This document shows, one piece after another, positions 5,935 to 12,245 of a stretch of DNA of 12,245 nt (its first letter is position 1; each line of letters begins with the position of its first letter). The notes below the pieces were generated by a model, which worked only from the letters and a program-made list of their open reading frames with translations, was not told the DNA's origin and did not search any database. Both the position numbers and the translations under genes were made by a program. Location of the stretch: positions 1 to 12,245 of the forward strand of contig JAKMFK010000240.1 of assembly GCA_022425465.1 (NCBI GenBank). Reading direction: 5' to 3'. This DNA comes from Bacteroidia bacterium. GTDB lineage: Bacteria > Bacteroidota > Bacteroidia > NS11-12g > UBA9320.

Positions 5935-6885
5935 TTAAAATACCTCAGATGCAACAGCCTTGGTACTTGAAGAAAAGCTCATCGTATAAAAATGCAATGC
6001 TGGCACATTGTTCGCTTTTAATTCTTTGCACTGCTGAATACACCACTCGATACCGATTTGACGAACAGCTGCATCATCTTTTGCATTATCTAATTCCGAA
6101 GCAAAAGGTTCTGGAATGTCAATATTAAATATCTTAGGCAAGTTTCTTAGGTGGGCTTTTTTAGTAATAGGCTTAATCCCTGGTATGATTGGTACATCTA
6201 TTCCTGCTTCTCGGCATTTTTTTACGTAATCAAAATACTTCTGATTGTCAAAAAACATTTGAGTAGTAATGAACTTTGCACCTGCATCTACTTTGCGTTT
6301 TAAAAACTTTAAATCGCTATTCATATTTGGTGCATCAATATGTTTTTCTGGATATCCTGCAGCTCCTATGCAAAAATCTGTTTCATTGGTGTTCTTTAAC
6401 TCTTGATCTTGATAGATCCCATTATTTAAATCTGTAATCTGACGAATCAACCCTAATGAATTTTTATTCCCCTTCTTTTCAGGCACAAACATCCGTTCGA
6501 CTTTGAGATTATCCCCTCTGAGGGCAAGTACATTTTGTATACCCAAAAAGGCCAAATCAATAAGTGCATTTTCAGTTTCATCTTTGGTAAATCCACCACA
6601 AATCAAATGAGGTACGGCCTCTACTTGATACTTATTCATAATAGCTGCACAAATTGCAACTGTTCCTGGTCGTTTTCGGATGCTTACCTTGTCATATCCC
6701 CCATCTTTTCGAGGTCTTTCGATGAATTCCTCCCGATGATAAGTCACGTCCACAAATGCAGGTTTAAACTCCATCAATGGATCAATAGCTGCGTATAATG
6801 AATCTATACTCTTTCCTTTCAAAGGAGGTAGAACTTCAAATGAAAATAGAGTCTGATCTGGTTTTAAATATTCCGTTAATTTCAT
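5935..6885 (-). CDS. metF: 5,10-methylenetetrahydrofolate reductase
   Basis: A 316-residue flavoprotein of the MetF family that reduces methylenetetrahydrofolate to 5-methyltetrahydrofolate, the methyl donor for methionine synthesis. The N-terminal motif FSFEVLPP carries the catalytic glutamate E17. The barrel strands DVTYH (46-50) and PHLIC (92-96) and the flavin/folate-binding ALRGD (121-125) are present. So are the IGAAGYPEKH segment (about 173-182) and AGAKFITTQMFFD. The length fits a bacterial MetF without the regulatory domain of the eukaryotic enzyme. Its start lies 2 bases after the M28 peptidase stop and rsgA follows after 8 bases, so it belongs to the compact transcript. No methionine synthase gene is visible in the window. 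Confidence 0.97.
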   Translation of the reverse strand: MKLTEYLKPDQTLFSFEVLPPLKGKSIDSLYAAIDPLMEFKPAFVDVTYHREEFIERPRKDGGYDKVSIRKRPGTVAICAAIMNKYQVEAVPHLICGGFTKDETENALIDLAFLGIQNVLALRGDNLKVERMFVPEKKGNKNSLGLIRQITDLNNGIYQDQELKNTNETDFCIGAAGYPEKHIDAPNMNSDLKFLKRKVDAGAKFITTQMFFDNQKYFDYVKKCREAGIDVPIIPGIKPITKKAHLRNLPKIFNIDIPEPFASELDNAKDDAAVRQIGIEWCIQQCKELKANNVPALHFYTMSFSSSTKAVASEVF

Positions 6886-6887
6886 GG

Positions 6888-8576
6888 CTAAAAAGTCACG
6901 TTTAGTACTTTTACTTCGTTATTTCTTCTTATAGTAACCGTTGTCTGGTCATTTTTGTTGTAGCTTGATAACGCTTTCATGTAGTCTTGAATATTGGCAA
7001 TGGTTTGATCGCCCATTCCAATGATAATATCTCCTTTTAACATCCCTGATTTTGAGCCTGGTCTTTCAGGTTTAACTCCATCTACTCGCATGCCCTCACC
7101 ATCGAAAATATAATCGGGCATGATTCCTAAAGTAACTTTAAAATTCATTCGAGTGGTTTCTTCTGCTGCTGTCTCGGTGAAAGAAACTTCTCCATATCCG
7201 TTCATCTTCTGAAGCATTTTAAGCATGTATGAAATAACAAATGCTTCGCCACAATAATTTACAATGGATGGATCATCAGTAGGTTTATGATAATAGGCAT
7301 GCTGCCCTGTAAAAAAGTGAACCGCTGGGATATCTGCTAAATAAAATGAGGTATGATCAGATGCTCCTATTCCACTTTCGGTAGTTTTAATTTTGGCAAT
7401 TTTACGTTTTGAATAAGACACTTCACTGATGGCCTTGTTCCATGCTGGGGATGTTCCAACACCATTGATAATCAATGTTTTTTGAGTTGAGTCCAAATGA
7501 CCAATCATATCCATATTCATCATAAAATTCACATTCTGCTCCCGCATCAAACGGCTTTTTACAAAATACTTTGAACCCACAAGACCTTGTTCCTCTCCGG
7601 AAAAAGCAATAAAGAGATAGTTGTTGTTGAGGTATTTTTTTGGTTTTTTTATGATAGAACGAGCTATCTCAAATAAGCCCGCAACTCCACTTGCATTATC
7701 GTCTGCTCCGTTGTGAATCTCCCCAGGAGTTTCAGCTAAAGATCCTCCTTTCTGTCCTCGACCCAAATGATCATGGTGTGCTCCAATAACAATAGTTTGA
7801 TCTGCTTGATTATCAACAAATCCCAAAACGTTATGGGCCATTTTAGTAATCATCAGTATATCAAGATTAAACTGAAGTGAAGTTTCATTCAAAGCACTTA
7901 AATCCTTTCTAATAAAGAAAATTGGTATTCCACTATTATCTACCGTTTTCGCAAGCTCACCACTTGGATGCAATTCTTCGTTTCCACTATAGTAAATTAC
8001 TGCTTTTGCTCCTCTTGATTTGGCATACTCTGCTCTGTATTCTACCCCAGACCATAAGATGTAGCGATTGTGTGGATGCACTCCACCTGGGATATCCATT
8101 TTAATCAAAACGACCTTGCCAGACACTGATTTACCTTTATAATCTTGATGTTTTAATCCTGCATCTTCAATCCCGTAATTTACATTTACAACCTCCCCTT
8201 GGTAAGTACCCCTATTGGATGAAGCACTTAGAGGATAAAAATCATGAAACAACTTTAGAGCAACCTCATCCAGCACCATACTTGTATTGGATTTAGCTAT
8301 CCGAAGATCAGGAGTAGGCATATACTGAAAATAGGATTCATCTTCACCTGCTGGTTCAAGACCAATTAGCTCATATTGTTTGGCAATGTATTCTGCCGAT
8401 TTTTTATCATTATCTGATGCACTCAACCTTCCTCCTAACTCATCACTGGCTAAATAGGCAATGTGCTTTTCTATGCGTTTAGAACGTTTTTTCTCTCCAA
8501 AACGGGGCTTTTGTGCCCATGTATTGATGGAACTAACACCCGCCAATAGTAGCAATAAAATTTTTCTGATATTCAT
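6888..8576 (-). CDS. M28 family zinc aminopeptidase with PA and PDZ domains, secreted
   Basis: A 562-residue exported peptidase. The signal peptide MNIRKILLLLLAGVSS... has a likely cleavage after WA, near residue 21. A protease-associated domain covers roughly 115-230 and is inserted before the M28 catalytic domain (about 250-450). Di-zinc ligands and catalytic residues are recognisable: H267 and D269 in GAHHDH, D292 in NGADDN, the glutamate pair E328-E329 in SGEEQG, D356 in NMDMIG, and H430 in YYHKPTDD. A C-terminal PDZ-like region (about 470-560) contains KSGMLKGDIIIGMGDQ. It probably removes N-terminal residues from peptides in the periplasm. The frame extends to a TTG at 8585, but the ATG at 8576 gives the cleaner signal peptide and lies one base after the upstream permease stop. 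The PDZ domain echoes that of ctpA two genes upstream. Confidence 0.94.
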   Translation of the reverse strand: MNIRKILLLLLAGVSSINTWAQKPRFGEKKRSKRIEKHIAYLASDELGGRLSASDNDKKSAEYIAKQYELIGLEPAGEDESYFQYMPTPDLRIAKSNTSMVLDEVALKLFHDFYPLSASSNRGTYQGEVVNVNYGIEDAGLKHQDYKGKSVSGKVVLIKMDIPGGVHPHNRYILWSGVEYRAEYAKSRGAKAVIYYSGNEELHPSGELAKTVDNSGIPIFFIRKDLSALNETSLQFNLDILMITKMAHNVLGFVDNQADQTIVIGAHHDHLGRGQKGGSLAETPGEIHNGADDNASGVAGLFEIARSIIKKPKKYLNNNYLFIAFSGEEQGLVGSKYFVKSRLMREQNVNFMMNMDMIGHLDSTQKTLIINGVGTSPAWNKAISEVSYSKRKIAKIKTTESGIGASDHTSFYLADIPAVHFFTGQHAYYHKPTDDPSIVNYCGEAFVISYMLKMLQKMNGYGEVSFTETAAEETTRMNFKVTLGIMPDYIFDGEGMRVDGVKPERPGSKSGMLKGDIIIGMGDQTIANIQDYMKALSSYNKNDQTTVTIRRNNEVKVLNVTF

Positions 8577-8577
8577 A

Positions 8578-9390
8578 TTATGCAATGATGTTTCCTATGG
8601 TTTTAATAATTACAGCAACGATAAGGACCGCAAATATAATTTTAAGCCGTTTACTCGACGATTTCTGACCTACAGTAACCCCTAATGGTGCTGCAAAAAG
8701 AAGTCCCCCAACTAATGGAAAAAACATCCCTGGCAATATGTAACCCCATTGACTCCCTTCAACATGAATCGGATCATAGGAACCATACAATAGTATCATA
8801 GGAATCATCATAATAGGAATAACACCTATTGAGATAGAGGCTGATTTTTTAATTCCCATCTTAAGATATTGGGTAAACAAAGGTATCATTATCACTCCAC
8901 CTCCCAAACCGGATAGTCCTGCAATAACTCCAGTCAACAGTCCTGTAAATGAAAATTTAAACATGGATGGTTTGGTTTCGTCCGATACGGTAGCATTGCT
9001 CTTATACAGAAATTTCAGTAACATCAACACCAATAAAAAGATGAAAAAGATACTGAAAGAGGATTTGTCATACCAAGAACCATTAGCAATTAAAAAGGAT
9101 AGTAAGACACTGCTAGGTACTGCAGTCAAACAGGTAAATAAAATTTCTTTTGGATAAAATGCGTTGAGTTTATATTGCTTGTACGAACTAATTGCCCCAG
9201 CAAAAAATGTTGCAGCAAAAGAATTTGCTAAAATATACTTGGATAGTTCTGGATCTTCATAGCCAAGATGAATCAGTGCTGTACTCAAAACAGGCACAAA
9301 AACGATTCCACCACCCACGCCAAGCAGTCCGCTTATAAAACCACCTACTACACCAAAAAATACGAGAATAAGAATAAATGTGAAGTCCAA
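8578..9390 (-). CDS. TauE/SafE (DUF81) family membrane permease
   Basis: A 270-residue inner-membrane protein with about eight hydrophobic segments. The two halves each begin with the family glycine motif: GFISGLLGVGGG at 17-28 and GVIAGLSGLGGGVIMIP at 154-170. This shows the internal duplication of the TauE/SafE family, whose members are proposed to export sulfite, sulfonates or related anions. The substrate here cannot be told, and no sulfur-metabolism gene is adjacent. The frame has no ATG until residue 123, well after the first motif. The TTG at 9390, 2 bases after the ctpA stop, is therefore the likely start (MDFTFILILV). The M28 gene starts one base after its stop, so translation is probably coupled on both sides. 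Confidence 0.93.
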   Translation of the reverse strand: MDFTFILILVFFGVVGGFISGLLGVGGGIVFVPVLSTALIHLGYEDPELSKYILANSFAATFFAGAISSYKQYKLNAFYPKEILFTCLTAVPSSVLLSFLIANGSWYDKSSFSIFFIFLLVLMLLKFLYKSNATVSDETKPSMFKFSFTGLLTGVIAGLSGLGGGVIMIPLFTQYLKMGIKKSASISIGVIPIMMIPMILLYGSYDPIHVEGSQWGYILPGMFFPLVGGLLFAAPLGVTVGQKSSSKRLKIIFAVLIVAVIIKTIGNIIA

Positions 9391-9392
9391 AA

Positions 9393-11015
9393 TTAGGGTG
9401 TTAAGTATTGGTTATACGTTGTTAAGTCTGAGAGTATTTCCTTAGATTTGTTCCAATCCATATCATCGTCAAATTGCACTTCAATTTCGCCACGTTGATA
9501 GAAGTAACGACTGACTATCTCTCGCTCAAGAAGTTCTTTTATTTCCAATTTATGATTTTCGGTATCGTTCTTTTTTATGTTCTTCATGGTTGATTTCAAT
9601 TCATCAAACTCGGAAGATAACAAATCATAATATTTGTCTTCTTTTGCTTGTGATTCCAATTGTTCTATGTCATTTTCTGTTCGGGTTACATAGTCATAAT
9701 CTTTACCTTGAATAAAAACACAGAAATCAGCATACAAACTATCGGATACGTCAAATTTTAATGGTGTTACAATGGAATCATGCCTACTTCTGTAGCGAGT
9801 AGCATAATCAAAAAGCAAATGATTTTTAATCAAACTCTGTGATAATTCTGAAAATGGTGCAGACTTAATTTCTAAATCAGGTTGAATCCCTTCACCGTCA
9901 ATTACTGTCCTTCCATTTCTAGTTTTAAAAATTCGCTTTGCACTGTCTGCCACAGCCAAGGCCTTACCCTCTTTCTTGTTACTGTAATCTAGTCGTTGAA
10001 TCAATCGACCACTGGGTATGTAGTATTTCGAAGTTGTGATTTTCATTGAAGTGTTATATGACAACCCTTTGGTGGTTTGAACCAAACCTTTACCAAATGA
10101 GTTTCGACCCACTAATACCGCACGATCTAAATCTTGAAGAGCACCTGCAACAATCTCACTTGCTGATGCTGAATTTCCATTAATAAGAACAACCATTGGC
10201 GTTTCTGTATCTAGGGGAGTATTCATGGTCTTAAATGACCTATTGTCCTCTGGAAACTTCCCTCTTGTTTCAACAATAAGCTCTCCCCTAGGCACAAAAA
10301 TATTTACGATATTGATGGCTTCGTTAAGAAGACCACCACCATTGTTTCTGAGATCTAAAACTAACTTTTTAACCCCTTTATTTTTAAATTCTAATACAGC
10401 ATCTCTTACCTCTTTGCCGGCATTGGGCGTAAAACTGACTAACTTGACATAACCAATGTCATCAACAACTCCAGCATAAGCAACATTTTTGAGGGTAATG
10501 TTTTCACGAATAATGTCTTTTTTTATCCTCCCAACAGATAAACGATCGACTTCCATTGAAATGGTTGTCCCTGATTGTCCCGTCAATAAATCATGAATCT
10601 CCGATTTCGACTTGTCTTTGATAAGTATTCCATCAATAGCTATAATTTCATCTCCAGCCCTCAATCCTACTTTTTGACATGGCTTACCTTCCAAGGGAGA
10701 ATCAATAAAAATACGTCCATCAATTCTTCGAGTTGAAGCACCAATTCCAGAATAGGTCCCTGTAACTTGGTACCTATAATCCTCAGCTTGAGCCTCGCTA
10801 TAAAAATCGGTGTACGGATCCAATGACTTTAACATGCCATCTATAGCTGCCCTAATCAGTTTTCCAGGCTTTACTTCATCGACATATGTTGTGTTAACTT
10901 CTTTATAAACATCAGCAAAAATGGATAGGTTTTTAGATATTTCGAAGTAATCACTAGCCTTGAATGCTACGAAGAAAAAAGCACAGATTACAGGGATGAG
11001 AATGTATTTTTTCAA
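9393..11015 (-). CDS. ctpA: C-terminal processing protease (S41 family, PDZ-containing)
   Basis: A 540-residue periplasmic serine protease anchored by an N-terminal hydrophobic segment (about 4-19). An alpha-helical region (about 25-80, with SLDPYTDFY at 64-72) precedes a PDZ domain (about 85-160, with GLRAGDEIIAIDG). The S41 core follows (about 180-375), with LVLDLRNNGGG at 218-228. The nucleophile is the middle serine of SASASE (S284), and the general-base lysine is K309 in GRNSFGKG. A helical tail of about 150 residues completes the protein. Such proteases trim or degrade proteins from their C-termini in the envelope. The open frame upstream of 11015 contains no ATG, so the TTG at 11015 is the likely start, giving the family-like MKKYILIPVI. 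It heads the compact run to rsgA, and a -7-like box lies 20 bases upstream. Confidence 0.95.
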   Translation of the reverse strand: MKKYILIPVICAFFFVAFKASDYFEISKNLSIFADVYKEVNTTYVDEVKPGKLIRAAIDGMLKSLDPYTDFYSEAQAEDYRYQVTGTYSGIGASTRRIDGRIFIDSPLEGKPCQKVGLRAGDEIIAIDGILIKDKSKSEIHDLLTGQSGTTISMEVDRLSVGRIKKDIIRENITLKNVAYAGVVDDIGYVKLVSFTPNAGKEVRDAVLEFKNKGVKKLVLDLRNNGGGLLNEAINIVNIFVPRGELIVETRGKFPEDNRSFKTMNTPLDTETPMVVLINGNSASASEIVAGALQDLDRAVLVGRNSFGKGLVQTTKGLSYNTSMKITTSKYYIPSGRLIQRLDYSNKKEGKALAVADSAKRIFKTRNGRTVIDGEGIQPDLEIKSAPFSELSQSLIKNHLLFDYATRYRSRHDSIVTPLKFDVSDSLYADFCVFIQGKDYDYVTRTENDIEQLESQAKEDKYYDLLSSEFDELKSTMKNIKKNDTENHKLEIKELLEREIVSRYFYQRGEIEVQFDDDMDWNKSKEILSDLTTYNQYLTP

Positions 11016-11034
11016 AATGAAATTTTCGTTCTCA

Positions 11035-11042
11035 CAAAGATA
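11035..11042 (-). promoter_or_regulatory. Candidate -7 promoter element for the ctpA-rsgA run
   Basis: On the minus strand TATCTTTG fits TAnnTTTG exactly, 19 bases before the ctpA start. No obvious -33 TTG lies at the standard distance. If real, it would uncouple the five-gene run from the damaged regulator gene upstream. Confidence 0.33.
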
Positions 11043-11094
11043 ATTAAAGTCCTCGTTTGAATCGCCTTATCTGAATGATATTAACTCATTATGA

Positions 11095-11277
11095 TTAGCA
11101 ACTACTGTTATCACAATAGGGGAATACACTACTTTTTTTACAAGTACACAGAGAAACAGCTACTTTAGATTTGGAGAGTTGGCATGACAGGTTCTTTTCT
11201 GCACAACCTTTTGTTAAATAATTAATTTCACTATTATCAAGTGTATCTGTTATTCGATTCGATATAATATAACTCAT
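11095..11277 (-). CDS. Small cysteine-rich CDGSH-like protein with altered cluster motif
   Basis: A 60-residue protein that ends in CTCKKSSVFPYCDNSSC (C44, C46, C55, C60). This matches the CDGSH iron-sulfur pattern C-x-C-x2-S-x3-P-x-C-D-x-S-H except that the histidine ligand is S59 and the chain stops at C60. CDGSH domains hold a 2Fe-2S cluster with three cysteines and one histidine. Here the fourth ligand is either lost or replaced by the terminal cysteine. Two further cysteines (25, 32) lie upstream, and the N-terminal half has no recognisable match. The frame continues to a GTG at 11301; I prefer the ATG at 11277. The gene lies 66 bases downstream of the broken Crp/Fnr gene, with a perfect palindrome between. 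It may be a divergent family member or a decaying remnant. Confidence 0.55.
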   Translation of the reverse strand: MSYIISNRITDTLDNSEINYLTKGCAEKNLSCQLSKSKVAVSLCTCKKSSVFPYCDNSSC

Positions 11278-11317
11278 AATAAGTGTGCAAATTTTATACA
11301 CCCCAAACGAAGAAAAA

Positions 11318-11331
11318 TTAATCTAGATTAA
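11318..11331. promoter_or_regulatory. 14-bp perfect palindrome, possible operator
   Basis: TTAATCTAGATTAA is a perfect 14-bp palindrome in the 66-base gap between the Crp/Fnr pseudogene and the CDGSH-like gene, 40 bases before the latter's ATG. Its symmetry and position suit a dimeric regulator. It is not an exact Crp/Fnr site (such as TTGAT-N4-ATCAA), though TTAAT...ATTAA has a related shape. Binding is inference. Confidence 0.4.
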
Positions 11332-11343
11332 GAAATGATATCG

Positions 11344-11910
11344 TTATTTCTTGGCCATTGAGCTTCTGAGACTGCTCAATGTCTCTGGTGTCATCCCGAG
11401 AAATGATGCTATTATTTTCGATGATAGTCGATTTAACAAATTAGGATAGTGATTCAAAAAAAACTCATAACGTTGTTTTGCAGAATAACTCATTTGCATA
11501 ATAATCCTTCGCTGCATAACACTAATTCTTCGATGCATGAGCTGTAAATATTTTATTTTTTCTTCATCATTGAGTATAGCAAAATTTAAATTAGTACGTT
11601 TAATGACTGTCAATTCGCAATCTTCCAAACATTCAATAAATAACTCTGCTGGTTGATCAAACTCGTGCGATTCAAGATCAGAGATAATCCACCCTTCTGG
11701 AGCGAACATAAAAACATGTTCTCTGCATTTTTCATCAAGAACATAACTCTTAAGAAGACCCTTTCTGACTATGTAAACATTTAAGGATAAATCCCCTTCT
11801 TATTGAAGAATTGTACCCTTCTCATACTTCATTGATTTACCTAAAGAACTATGGACAGTATCTTCAAACGAAGTGTTAGTAGTTTTTTACTTAAGATGTT
11901 CTTTTGACAT
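11344..11910 (-). pseudogene. Crp/Fnr family regulator with two in-frame TAA codons
   Basis: Read from the ATG at 11910, this frame codes for a Crp/Fnr-like protein of 188 codons without any frameshift, but codons 8 (11889-11887) and 37 (11802-11800) are TAA. Between and after them the sequence is clearly family-like: MKYEKGTILQ-stop-EGDLSLNVYIVRKGLLKSYV is the cyclic-nucleotide-binding barrel entry (usually ILxxEGD), followed by EHVFMFAPEGWIISDLESHEF. The C-terminal helix-turn-helix is SSKIIASFLGMTPETLSSLR. The recognition helix has LSSLR where LSR.R is common. An ATG at 11709 could start a 121-residue fragment with the dimer helix and DNA-binding part but almost no sensor domain; I see no clear ribosome site there. 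The gene starts 9 bases after the yidD stop. It is probably a recent pseudogene; readthrough or sequence error are the alternatives. Confidence 0.85.
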
Positions 11911-11919
11911 AAATACTTA

Positions 11920-12162
11920 TTAAGGCACAGGATCATATCCACTCTTCTTACTCCATGGATGGCAACTTAATATTCTTCTAGCCGATAGATAAAACCCATA
12001 AATTGGCCCATGTTTTCTTATGGCTTCTACCGCATATGCACTGCATGTGGGAGCGTAGCGGCAAGTGGCGGGTAAGAATGGAGAAATTAACTTCTGATAA
12101 ATCCATATTGGTATCAAGAAAACTAATGATAATGCCTTACTCAATCCTTTTAATAAATTCAT
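11920..12162 (-). CDS. yidD: Membrane protein insertion efficiency factor
   Basis: An 80-residue YidD (DUF37) protein. It is a small membrane-associated factor thought to assist YidC-dependent insertion of inner-membrane proteins. The N-terminal amphipathic or hydrophobic helix (about 8-24) leads into the family signature [20 protein letters not shown] (23-42). [12 protein letters not shown] and the closing [19 protein letters not shown] follow, with the conserved cysteines C35, C42 and C68. The frame also opens with a TTG one codon earlier, but the ATG at 12162 is the better start. Its first 26 bases overlap the rnpA end in another frame. The rnpA-yidD pairing is widespread in bacteria and supports both calls. 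The broken Crp/Fnr gene begins 9 bases after its stop. Confidence 0.97.
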   Translation of the reverse strand: MNLLKGLSKALSLVFLIPIWIYQKLISPFLPATCRYAPTCSAYAVEAIRKHGPIYGFYLSARRILSCHPWSKKSGYDPVP

Positions 12163-12244
12163 CAATGGACAAAGTTAATTTTTTTTCAAGTATCTGATAA
12201 TCTGGCATTTCTTTACCCAAGTAAATAACACCAATCGCATACTG
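12137..12244 (-). CDS. rnpA: Ribonuclease P protein component, C-terminal end only
   Basis: The last 35 codons of a minus-strand frame, ending in TAA at 12139-12137. The visible residues read [20 protein letters not shown] and then [13 protein letters not shown]. This resembles the C-terminus of Bacteroidota RnpA proteins, where a final strand (FIY.GKE) is followed by a helix of about 20 residues. RnpA assists the RNase P RNA in removing tRNA 5' leaders. The assignment is supported by position: it overlaps the start of yidD by 26 bases, the common rnpA-yidD arrangement. The catalytic RNR motif lies outside the window, so the call rests on this tail and the context. Confidence 0.75.
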   Translation of the reverse strand, partial: QYAIGVIYLGKEMPDYQILEKKLTLSIDEFIKRIE

Positions 12245-12245
12245 T

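Noticed and set aside
8577..8585. TTG start for the M28 peptidase overlapping the permease gene
   Set aside because: The ATG at 8576 follows the permease stop by one base and gives a cleaner signal peptide.
11344..11910. TAA reassigned to an amino acid (alternative genetic code) as explanation for the two internal stops
   Set aside because: Several intact genes here (tonB, ssb, bcp, ctpA, yidD) end at TAA exactly where the family ends, so TAA is a normal stop in this genome.
12003..12197. A plus-strand reading frame opposite yidD and rnpA
   Set aside because: It is antisense to two recognised genes and has no family similarity.
1..12245. Insertion sequence, prophage, CRISPR array, tRNA or rRNA
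   Set aside because: No transposase, integrase, phage protein, spaced repeat array, cloverleaf or rRNA-like sequence was seen.

Overview
The window looks like a core chromosomal segment of a low-GC member of the Bacteroidota, probably a flavobacterium-like or related lineage. The evidence is the gene set and its style: a TonB with a polyproline and acidic linker, the short SSB, a lipoprotein-type M23 peptidase with a long C-terminal region, a DUF2452 protein, and a PA- and PDZ-containing M28 peptidase. Clear Shine-Dalgarno sites are scarce, and there are matches to the Bacteroidota -7 promoter element TAnnTTTG. I see no mobile element, CRISPR array, tRNA or rRNA.

Left part (1-2024). The 3' end of a VanZ-like gene is followed on the plus strand by tonB with a strong terminator, a 244-bp untranslated region rich in inverted repeats, and ssb. 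A bidirectional terminator separates ssb from bcp on the minus strand. Next to bcp lies a large M23 peptidase lipoprotein gene (2058-3881), also on the minus strand. A divergent AT-rich spacer carrying two hairpins follows. After it come two small plus-strand genes: a protein that resembles two tandem DUF1508/YegP units, and a DUF2452 protein.

Right part (5021-12245). Everything is on the minus strand. Read in the direction of transcription, the order is rnpA (only its 3' end is present), yidD (overlapping rnpA), a Crp/Fnr regulator gene broken by two in-frame TAA codons, a 60-residue cysteine-rich CDGSH-like protein, then a very compact run ctpA (S41) - TauE/SafE permease - M28 peptidase - metF - rsgA with gaps of 1 to 8 bases. 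The run mixes envelope proteolysis (two proteases with PDZ domains), one-carbon metabolism and ribosome maturation, so it looks like a housekeeping operon rather than a single pathway. A -7 promoter match lies just upstream of ctpA.

The observations most worth following are the Crp/Fnr gene, which keeps its frame across about 570 bases despite two TAA codons, and the adjacent CDGSH-like mini-protein, in which the normal histidine ligand is replaced. A 14-bp perfect palindrome lies between the two. The structured leader upstream of ssb is the other candidate for regulatory work.
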